Part shown: one piece after another, positions 55,718-64,000 of the stretch | Numbering within the stretch: the stretch's first letter is position 1 | How the letters are laid out: every line of letters starts with the position of its first letter | Assembly (NCBI GenBank): GCA_027382625.1 | Contig: JAJKFJ010021309.1 | Span: 1 to 64,000 of the forward strand | Direction of reading: 5' to 3' | Origin: Tetmemena sp. SeJ-2015 | Lineage: Eukaryota > Ciliophora > Spirotrichea > Sporadotrichida > Oxytrichidae | Length of the DNA stretch: 64,000 bases | The notes under the pieces: model-generated | What the model saw: only the letters and a program-made list of their open reading frames with translations | Databases searched by the model: none | What the model was told of the DNA's origin: nothing | Translations under genes and position numbers: made by a program

Positions 55718-58590
55718 ATGAAAGATATCAGTGGTCCTTTTCCTAACAGATTGAGCCCTTTTCAAGATGGCTTTGATCTTAAATTCCTAAATAATCTCTC
55801 AAATCAATAGACACAAGGTTCACAGTCATTTTTCCAAAGCGACTCAGTTAAGTTAGTGCAGTTCAAATTATTCAGCAAACACGATTATTTTGGGAGAAAA
55901 GATATACAAGGGGAAGGCACTTAAATGGACGAAGATATGATTGTGGAGATGAGTTCATAAAATCTAAAAGTTAACTTCACATCGAAGGGTGGCAATCATT
56001 ATGAATCGAGTTCAAATAATAGTCAGATCAATTAGAAAATATCGAAAGTTGAATATGTAGCAGCAAACCCAAGTAAGGGGAGAAATGTGATCACTAAATT
56101 AGACAATTCTTGCTAGCTTGCGTTAACAGTACTTAATAGCGTTCACATGGTCTATTGCTAAGTTATAAGAATTATCATTCTATTTATTATAGATCTTTAT
56201 TTTATCTTTTCAAACTTTGACACATCCTTTGCGACTTCTATTAAGCTCTTCAACTTTGTATAAACTGATGACTGCCCGACATTCGATAGCAGAGGAAAGA
56301 CTAACTTGTGCATATGACGATGCTTGTTGGACTAATAACGATGCATTTGTTGTTTTGATATTCAATTCGTGTTCTTTTGCCGTTCTTCCCAGACTTGGAA
56401 GTAACCTAGTCGGCATATTTAACCCCACTATCATGAACATCTCTCAAAAGATGGTTGATTAATTCTAGCATTATAAAAATCCAAAGAAGTTCAGTGAACT
56501 CATCCTCCCAATTAATTAAATCCAAATTATTTTCAATGCAAATGCAGCAAAAGAATCCAAACATCAAAATGAGCTTTGCATAAAATCTTAAGACTATTCA
56601 AATGCATCCACATGAGGACTCTCTCATTATTAGTGATGGCTCATTGGTTTTTATATTCAGAATAGAATATGAGCCTGAACTTACTGATCTTTTCAACAAA
56701 ACCAACATGATATATGATTTTTATTGAGCTACTTCTTTATGAGGTTTTGCATTTCACTTGATAGATTAGCCATAGATCCAGATATATTAGAAAAGATCCC
56801 TTAGCTCTTAACCAATAAACTACCTCTTTTTGAGTTTGAAAAAAATGTAGAACTAGACGAAGAAGAAGATCCAGGTTAAGTAATTATGACCGCCTCTCAA
56901 ATCAATCCCTATGATAACAATGCCAGAAGAATGGAAACCAATTAAAGTTTCAATGCTGAGTTCACTCTTGATTGCTTTTATTATAATTAACTATTGCTAG
57001 ACTGTCCTATTGAATTTGAAACATCTACTGATGGGATTGAGATGGGCCAAGAATATTCCTTTAAACTATTCTCAATGGCTGATAACTGTGATAAATGATT
57101 GCTTCTTCTATTTCCTGAAGAACTCTGAACCAGTTTATGCTTTCCATGCACTCAGAATCGCTGAAGCTTATTGCAAAAAATCCCTTTTCACAACCGAATG
57201 TGAGGGTGATTTAGATGCTTTCCAGGCAAGAAATTAGGAATTTCACTCTATGAGAGATTAGCAAGATTTTACTCAGTTTGAAAATCTGAAGAAATTCTTT
57301 GATGCAGTTCATGATATGTATGATTACCACAACACTCAGGATTATATGTCAAAAACTACAGCAGAAAAGCTTCTCATCAAATATGACATGTTTGAGAAGC
57401 TTCCACTTAGAATGACTAAGGGTAGTGGTAATTGGCGCTTTCAATTTACCAAAAACTATACTCTTCTCGTCTATTACAGCTTAATCTAGTTCAGAAACTA
57501 TCAAGCTGCTAACTTCAATATTCTATTTTTGGTGTTTGCTTGCTACATCCTTTAGAGATATCTCGACTCCATGTTTTCCTATCATCTTTAGAGGATAATT
57601 GAGATCGTTTATCGCAATTTCCAGCTTTAAAAGAAGTCTGATGACTATGAGCTATTCTTGGGCAAATCAGGGAAGAATTTTATAATTGGTCCTCCTGAGA
57701 AAATGAAGGTCTATCAAGACTGGGTAACTTAAGTGCTTAAGCTCTCTCTAGATCATTTATCAAGTCTATATGAGCAAGAGAATATGGAGAATGTTATGGA
57801 CATATGCGTAAATGAGCTGGCAGGCAATTGGGACAAGATAGAAAAGAATATTAAGTATCTTGGTGATAATGGTGCAATTTATAGACTTGCTTCATAATGT
57901 GCATTTTTTATTGCGAGCTTGATCAATCAGCACTATGCGGGAGAGCTACACGATAAAGATGAGATAGTAAGATTTATTAGGAAAACAGTGAAAGAATACT
58001 CAGACTCACAAGATGAGTGCGAATAGCCTACCAAGAGGAAAGTCCAGTAATTCAACATAGGTGCGATGCTCTCTATGATCACTACTCTTGCTATGAATAA
58101 TCAAGTTTTGCTCAACACTTAGAAGATAAATGTCTTAGGTCTTTAGAATTTCGTTCAAAGGCTAGCAATATAAACTGGAAAATAAGGTTAGAGAAATGAG
58201 ACTGATAACTTCTCTCAAAATTTTCAGTAATTTTTAGTCCAGTAGGATTGTCTTAATTCTGGTGAAAGCTTGATAAGCGATCTAACAAAATTTGACAAAG
58301 CTACTTAACATGAAATTCTTGGCATAATATGCTTCCTAATAAATGACATAGATTTGGGCTTAAAATTTAACAGTGAAATACCTAATAGAACTATAGAAAA
58401 CAATCTACTTACAGCATTACAGATGTCAACATTCATTAAGTAATGCTAGAGACAGCTAGAAGCAATCAACATACAAGCTAAAAACATTGATAGTAGCTAG
58501 CTACAAAGCTCAAAAAGTCTTTAAGTTTTCAACAAGAAGGCCGATTGTATTTATTTGTTGTATTTAATGTTACTTGTATCTAGACTATGA
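55718..58590 (+). CDS. Unrecognised large protein gene
   Basis: ATG 55718 starts MKDISGPFPNRLSPFQDGFD. Blocks continue to AYDDACWTNNDAFVVLIFNS and RLGSNLVGIFNPTIM, then MSFAQNLKTIQMHPHEDSLI, an acidic block (LFEFEKNVELDEEEDPGQVI), and from about 57090 to 58588 one uninterrupted frame (CFFYFLKNSEPVYAFHALRI onward) with amphipathic helices, ending LLVSRL at TGA 58588. Breaks near 56150-56310, 56620, 56730 and 57080 are IESs or introns. Length is about 850-900 residues. The helical C-terminal 500 residues resemble no family I can name. Confidence 0.5.
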
Positions 58591-58770
58591 AACTTCATGT
58601 TAAAATAATCACAAATCACAAGTCTTTTTATTTTGATATAAAACGATAGATTATTTTTAAATTTGGTTTTATTTCATTTAATGCATTTAAATTATTAATC
58701 TCTTAATAAAGTACAGTATTTTATTATTTTTTTATTCATTTCATTAAAACCTCTAAATAATTATTTGACT
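58591..58770. other. AT-rich spacer with an 8-bp direct repeat
   Basis: GACTATGA occurs near 58583 and 58766 at the two ends of this noncoding stretch. Excision between them does not restore a frame, so the spacer is left as intergenic. Confidence 0.4.
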
Positions 58771-61700
58771 ATGAGGATTTGTTTGAAGAACTTGAAGATC
58801 TAATTTTAGAAGCTCTATTCAGATAAAAACATTCAAAATTTTTCGGAAAAAGCAAGCGACTATATCTACGCTTCACTTTTGATGCTTCCACAGAGTGCCT
58901 CATTAATTCTTCGTGAGGAGCTTGCTCATTAGTCACTTAAAAAGATTTCGAAGGTGTTCAAGTTTCTAAAAATGCAAAATCCACTACTTAAGCAAAACAG
59001 TAATTTCATTTAACTCAATGAGAGAGGCAAATAAATAAAAGACACTTTTAGACAAGCTTGGTTGCATAATTTAATAGGAGAAAATGCTTTTGCATATTAA
59101 ACTCTTATGAATGATTATATTTATCTTCATACATAATATTTGGAGTGCGCAATTCCTTAAGAACAAATAAGAAACATGCTCCTTTCTTAAATAGAAATGG
59201 CAATAATTGCTTTGATTCAAACTGATTCTGATAAGTTTATTATTGCAAAAGGAGCAAACAATTCCTTTGCCCTAATTAATTCTGATGGAGATAACAGCAC
59301 TTAAATCTCTGCGCTATTCATCTAGGACTTCAAAAAGCTTGCGAAGGCAATCTTATATCTGAAATCATTGATAAATGTGCATAAACTAGATTATATGTAA
59401 TCTCAGCAAGCAGCTTAGTCGATGATGCATGGAATCTATTCTTAATAAGAAGATTTTTCAGTTATTGAGAATTCCATTTGCTATGCTGAAAGTTTATTGA
59501 AGCTATCACTGTTTGAAAAGTACCAGCCATCTCAAATTCTCATTTCAAAAGCTTTCTCCATCATAAGAAACTGCCTAAACTCTCAAAGTTGCATGCATAT
59601 TTCAAATATCCTTAACTTACTCAATTACCATAGTCTAAACAGAAGCAATAAACAAAAGCTTACTCAAATCCTTGACCAAGTTAAATCTCAATCACAAGAT
59701 GAGGGAATGGTTGCAGTCCAGCACCACCTTGAAAATTTAATGTTCTCTGAGGAAAACAAAACTAGCAATCCGTTAGAAGGACTTATTATGCAGCAGTAGG
59801 ATGATTTGATAAAGGCAATAAATGAAAACATAAGTTTAAAGAAATTGTTGGCTGAGGGAGATATCCTTTGCAAGAACTCTAAGATGAGGCTCTTTGAAAG
59901 ATGTTTGCAAGCTAAAGAGATCTTTGGTTTATCGTTCGACTATTCATTTTACTATGACAAAGGTGCATTCGAGAAGAAAGTTCATAATATTTTCGGACTT
60001 TCAGATAACGCGTTAGATAAATTTAAGGTACACTAGCAAAAGAGAGAGATGAAAAAATTGAACGAACAATCTATTTAATTAACTTTATCTACTGTTTCTC
60101 ATTCAAGAGGAAGATAAGGACTTCCATTACATCTTAACTTTTCTTAAAACGAAGGATTCACTGACCCAAAGCACTCTTAGAACTTTAGCTCACTAGAATC
60201 TTCGCGATCTAATTTCATTATTCTTGAAAGCCCCGGTAGGGCTTCATTATAAAGTAATTCTAGAGATGGTGAGACAGCAGCTGCTAGTAACGAATTGATG
60301 AAAAATATTTTGAGAAGGAGGTAGGTTTTCGATAAGTAAGGTGGAAAAGCAAATGGGAATTCCCTTGATAAGGACAAGCAGTCATTCAAACTAAATTAAG
60401 AAGTTTAAAAGCTGATAAACAGAGGAGCTATCAAGATTAAGAAAGTTTATCATTAATATTTTTGCTCCAAATATTTTAAGTCTAAAAGCAACAAGAAAGC
60501 AAAGAGATAGAAAAGTCGCCCACTCAAAGAAAGAGAAGTGATTCCATTGTGTTTGAGAATAGAGTTCAAGCAGTAGCTCAGGTGAATAAGATAACAAAGC
60601 GAAGAGATTCTATTAGAAGATAGTTTATCATCATTGGAAATTAAAACGATTGTTATGTATTTTTTGCTCAGAATGACAAAGATAAAAACTAAGGGAAAAG
60701 GAATCAGCATAGAAAGGGATAAATGTCAGTGATACCATAAGGCTACCAAACAAACTTCAATTTGAGAAACTAGAGATAAGTAGATGCCAATATTCCATTG
60801 CAATAGAATTCCAATATCGCACCCTAGCGCTCTGGCCCTCCTCCAGGATTACCAAAGGCAGCCGGACCTTCATAGAAAAGAACTCAAGCATAGCCTAAGG
60901 CAAATAAATCTGAAGCCTTAATGACAAGAGAGTAAAGGCTCTCTTCTGTAATTTAGAAGATGAGATAAGCTACTTTAAGATTTTCCTTTAAAACATGGAA
61001 AGAGTGTAATTTGGGTCACTCGTAAAAATCTGATACACAATAAAGCAAACAAGAAATTTCTAAGCAGCATAAAATCAAGCCAAACTAAGGAAGCTTTAAT
61101 CTTCTTCTCGTTAAGAAAGAAGGTGATGGATATACAGTATAAGATGCGAAGCAAATTCTTAAAATGAAAAAGCATGGCAAAAACAAAAATTCAATATCAA
61201 TTCAGTCAAACCAGGCGATTTCTCAGTCCTTGGACTAGAAACTTTAAATGGGAAGCTCAAATCAATCTGAGTCGACTAAGCAGTTAATAAATTAAAAGAT
61301 CAGCTTGGCCAAGCCATTTCAATTCGTCCGTATTCAAAATCCTTCTCTCGGATCTGTCTCTAGCAATTAAGTATCATCAAAAGGGATGAATCTGAATTCA
61401 AATGAAGACCCTACTTCAAATACAATAATTTCTTAAGATTAGAAATAAATTAATGCAGCTAAATTGATCGTATCTGATATCAACAAGCTGAGAGAATAAA
61501 AGCAAGGTCCAATCATTTATAAAAGTGATTAGACGAAGTTTAGTTAGATTTAGGGGCAGTAATCTTCTTCTAAGATTCACAAAATTCAATCTATCACCAA
61601 GACTAATCAAAATGAGAAGGATGCATCTAAAGCAAAAAAGAACGAGCAGTATCTTCAATTTATGGTAATAGATAAACTTTATCTTAAATTTTTATAGCAA

Positions 61701-61784
61701 AAGTTCAAGTAGATTTCAGAGAAGATAGAAAAAGTTCAGCAAGACGCAAATCAAATCAACTCAGATTTCTCCAAATTTAACTGA
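58771..61784 (+). CDS. Unrecognised helical and basic Gln/Ser-rich protein gene
   Basis: The open frame from about 58771 (MRICLKNLKIQFQKLYSDKN) runs with no TGA to about 60580, mostly alpha-helical (LIGENAFAYQTLMNDYIYLH, CYAESLLKLSLFEKYQPSQI, LEGLIMQQQDDLIKAINENI). After a phase change near 60530 a long Ser/Asn/Gln/Lys-rich region (SDSIVFENRVQAVAQVNKIT, RSGPPPGLPKAAG) runs to TGA 61782-61784. A TAA/TAG-free reading is impossible: Gln codons of that type occur throughout. About 1,000 residues. An alternative frame at the 5' end (DYEDLFEELEDLILEALF) is also open, so the start is not fixed. No family recognised. Confidence 0.5.
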
Positions 61785-62099
61785 CTTATTTTCATTACAT
61801 TTCTATCTTAAAAAGTTATCAATTTAATTTCTCAATGTAAACTATATTTAATCAATAAACTTTCAAAAGTCCTATAATTTTTGTAATTCATTATTGCTAG
61901 TTAACTTTCCAAAGACTTTGGGGCTAGCTGTAAGTTTTTATTTAATTCCACTGTTTTAAGTTGTACTAACTCCAGACCTTAAATTAATTCCTCGAGTTGG
62001 AGCAGTCTATCTATTATTTACTACAAACTTTTCTTATAATATAAATCCTTCCTCATTTCTCTTAGCAATTATGAAAAATAATACAAGACTATTATACAT
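61785..62099. other. AT-rich convergent intergenic region
   Basis: Between two convergent 3' ends. No gene, repeat or RNA recognised. Confidence 0.5.
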
Positions 62100-62886
62100 T
62101 CAATTATTTCTCTTAGCAGAGTTTGTTTAAAATTGATGTTCGACTTTTTGTGGACTTGAGCCATTCTTGGTGCTCTCATACTCCGATAGTGGAATAAACT
62201 CAAAAGGTGCAAGTAGATCTTGCTGATGCTTGTATTCATTAAGCTAATCAGATTCAAACTTATCTCTCTGAGGTGCTTGAGTTAGTGCCTAATTTTGTAA
62301 TTATTTTTCCTCTTACTTCAATATCTTAGCCTCCCTATTACTCACACTTTGTCTTTCTCCAAAGGTTTATGCTCCATCGAACTTCTGATAATTATCTTTA
62401 ATCTGTTTGTAATTAAGCTTTTTGTGTTGTTGATCATACAAGTCTCTTTAATTAACCTTTTCGAATTCCGCCTTTATTTGCTCTTCTAAGACCTTTTGAC
62501 TTATTTGAGGATAAGAGCCATATTCGTAATTAGGATCGTCTATCTGTTCCTTATCTTTCTGCTTATCAAATGAACGTGTTCTATAAAAATAAATTCAAAA
62601 TTATTCTCTTCGCACTTGCGACCCCCTCATAAAGATCTTCAGAGCCACTGTATTTGTTGTTTTCTTAATAGGATTCGGAGCCTCATATCTGTGAATAGGG
62701 CTCACATCTAAGATTTCGCCTCCGTCTACTATGAAATTCCTCTAAAATAAATATACCTCTTCTCAAAATGATTATTGTATGCACTCTTTTAAACTTCTCT
62801 TGGTATTCTTTACTGATTTAGTTTTATTCTACTAGTGCTTCGCTATCCTTATAAATTTAAAAGTAATAAATTTATTATTTTAGCAT
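62100..62886 (-). CDS. Unrecognised small charged protein
   Basis: ATG 62886 is followed by DSEALVEQNQISKEYQEK, then, after one or two short IESs, RNFIVDGGEILDVSPIHRYE and APNPIKKTTNTVALKIFMRG. A 27-bp IES joins SQVRR to TRSFDKQKDKEQIDDPNYEY. A Gln/Lys/Glu-rich helix (QKVLEEQIKAEFEKVNQRDL) follows, and the tail ends VEHQFQTNSAKRNN at TGA 62100. About 220 residues. The charged, Gln-rich helix suggests a structural protein; no family recognised. Confidence 0.6.
62580..62606 (-). other. Candidate IES, pointer TCT (AGA on coding strand)
   Basis: TCT at 62580-62582 and 62607-62609. Excising 27 bp removes an in-frame TGA and joins MRGSQVRR to TRSFDKQKDK. The pointer is short. Confidence 0.6.
62739..62793 (-). 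other. Candidate pair of abutting IESs
   Basis: CCTCT repeats flank 62739-62755 and CTTCTC repeats flank 62759-62793. Removing both joins KEYQEK to RNFIVDGGE, leaving a segment of only three bases between them. Confidence 0.5.
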
Positions 62887-63090
62887 CCTAAAAATTAAAA
62901 AAAAAGATTAATATTGAACTTAATATCCGTATTTTTCTATCTTGTGAGTAAGCGGTCCTCAACTTCATATAGGTTACTGTTCCTTAAATCTTCACATACA
63001 AACAACATTTTTAATCAATCCTTTAATAAAAATGTGATTGTATCTTTAAGTAAATTATAATTGATAGATAGATATCTTAGAACACGTGAA

Positions 63091-64000
63091 ATGGAATCTT
63101 CTGATTAGAATAACTATGAGTTCCCCTTGAAAAAAGAACATGAGAGGATCATGGTCGAGAATGGTCTTGATATCCTCTACATATATATTTATTCAATCTT
63201 AGATGATATAGAGAGAATAATTGCCTTGAGAAAAAATATTCATCAGTTCCCTGAGATAGCTTTCAAGGAATTTGAGACATCCAGGAAAATTAAAGAGCAC
63301 TTGATCTCTTTTGGAATCGAGGAAGAAAATATTAGACACACAGCTATCACTGGACTCGTCGCAGATATCAAGGGTCTTGCTGAAGCAGTCGAAAATGAAG
63401 ATGGAAAAGTGAGCATGGTAGCTCTGAGAACAGATATTGATGCCTTGCCCATTCCCGAAAATAATCCTCATCTCGAATACAAATCGTAAACAAACTGCGC
63501 TCACATGTGTGGACACGATGGACATATTGCAACTCTTCTATCCGCTGCTTAGGTACTCGCAAAAAATAGGGATAAGATTCCAAAGAACAAAACTATCAGA
63601 CTACTTATCTAGCCAGCTGAAGAATCTTAAATCGGATCTTCAGGAGGTGCAAAACCTATGATAAACGAGGGATGTTTGCATGAAGTGGATGAAGTTTATG
63701 GATTTCATAATATCCCTAATTTTGAAGAGGGAGATGTCAGAGTTAAGGATGGACCTATAATGGCTGCGAGCACTATCTTAGAATGCATAGTGAGAGGAGA
63801 AGGTGGTCATGGATCAAGTCCACACATGTGTAATGATGTAATCACAGCGACTGCTTCAGTAGTAAATAGCCTCCATAATATGAAATCAAGAGCAATAGAT
63901 AGCAAGGAGAACTTCATTTTATCGATATCAAAGTTCAAGTGTGGCCATACTTTCAATGTATTTCCTGACGAAGGATTGATTTCAGGTTCTATTAGAACAT
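63091..64000 (+). CDS. M20-family amidohydrolase (aminoacylase / IAA-amino acid hydrolase-like), 3' end beyond window
   Basis: ATG 63091 starts MESSDQNNYEFPLKKEHERI. After the IES the protein reads GLDIERIIALRKNIHQFPEI (M20D N-terminus), GLVADIKG, VALRTDIDALPI (metal-site Asp), CAHMCGHDGHIATLLSAAQV (metal-binding Cys and His), LLIQPAEESQIGSSGGAKPM (catalytic Glu region), GFHNIPNFEEGDVRVKDGPI, then the dimerisation domain with VRGEGGHGSSPHMCND. It is open to the window end. The family hydrolyses N-acyl amino acids or amide conjugates with a dinuclear metal centre. No signal peptide is evident, so a cytosolic enzyme is likely. TAA and TAG read as Gln at several conserved positions (for example IQPAEESQ). 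Confidence 0.93.
63174..63209 (+). other. IES in M20 gene, pointer GATAT
   Basis: GATAT at 63169-63173 and 63205-63209. The 36-bp segment is in frame with no TGA and would insert twelve Ile/Tyr/Leu-rich residues. Excision gives NGLDIERIIALRKN, matching the family spacing. Confidence 0.75.

Noticed and set aside
58583..58773. GACTATGA repeat as a pointer fusing the genes on either side.
   Set aside because: Excision leaves a TGA at the junction in the upstream frame, so no fused protein results.
1..64000. Telomeric C4A4/G4T4 repeats, TBE-type transposase genes, tRNA or rRNA genes, CRISPR arrays.
   Set aside because: Looked for by eye on both strands and not seen; a covariance-model or profile search would be needed to exclude tRNAs and decayed transposons.

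Overview
The window reads as germline (micronuclear) DNA of a spirotrich, most likely hypotrich, ciliate of the Oxytricha/Stylonychia/Tetmemena kind. Three observations support this. (1) Long conserved proteins (ZGRF1-like helicase, THOC3, DHHC acyltransferase, AGC kinase, M20 hydrolase) run straight through TAA and TAG, which must be Gln, while TGA is the normal stop (NCBI code 6). (2) Inside those genes the frame is often broken, or meets a TGA, in a short and mostly AT-rich stretch flanked by a direct repeat of 3-13 bp. Removing the stretch plus one repeat copy restores the conserved reading frame exactly. That is the signature of internal eliminated sequences (IESs) and pointers between macronuclear-destined segments (MDSs). 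(3) One gene, CFAP100, is scrambled: its last segment lies inverted on the other strand and shares a 13-bp pointer with the main body. Ordinary GT-AG introns (about 30-130 nt) also occur and can be told apart because they give a different frame solution. No C4A4/G4T4 telomere repeats, rRNA, tRNA or CRISPR were seen.

Layout. 1-865: 3' part of an unrecognised gene. 994-5449 (-): ZGRF1-like SF1 helicase. 5609-9250 (+): unrecognised. 9524-15643 (+): large coiled-coil/Q-rich protein whose first intron holds a 633-bp GC-rich palindrome. 15938-17922 (+): myristoylation-type IQ/MORN protein. 17983-19689 (-) with 19773-20182 (+): scrambled CFAP100. 20337-22305 (-) and 22400-26724 (+): divergent unrecognised genes. 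27019-32452 (-): long coiled-coil protein. 32577-33213 (+): PH domain. 33354-35059 (+): DHHC S-acyltransferase with five IESs. 35155-37035 (-): SpoU rRNA methyltransferase. 37209-38948 (-): unrecognised. 39089-40946 (-): AGC-like kinase with a tandem duplicate of its first exon upstream. 41725-42874 (-): EF-hand protein. 43156-44457 (-): THOC3/TEX1. 44674-47722 (-): NRF-6-type acyltransferase. 47793-48313 (-): MoaC. 48659-49130 (+): DPY30. 49491-50685 (+): DnaJ of the DNAJB12/14 kind. 50740-61784: five unrecognised genes. 62100-62886 (-): unrecognised. 63091-64000 (+): M20 amidohydrolase, cut by the window edge.

The genes form no operon; each is probably destined for its own small macronuclear chromosome. 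Several are ciliary or centriolar in flavour (CFAP100, MORN, coiled-coils), others are housekeeping (THOC3, MoaC, SpoU, DnaJ). All IES calls were made by eye from frame restoration plus direct repeats. Pointers of 3-4 bp are weak alone and rest mainly on the restored protein. Start and stop positions of the unrecognised genes are approximate, because unresolved IESs remain inside them.
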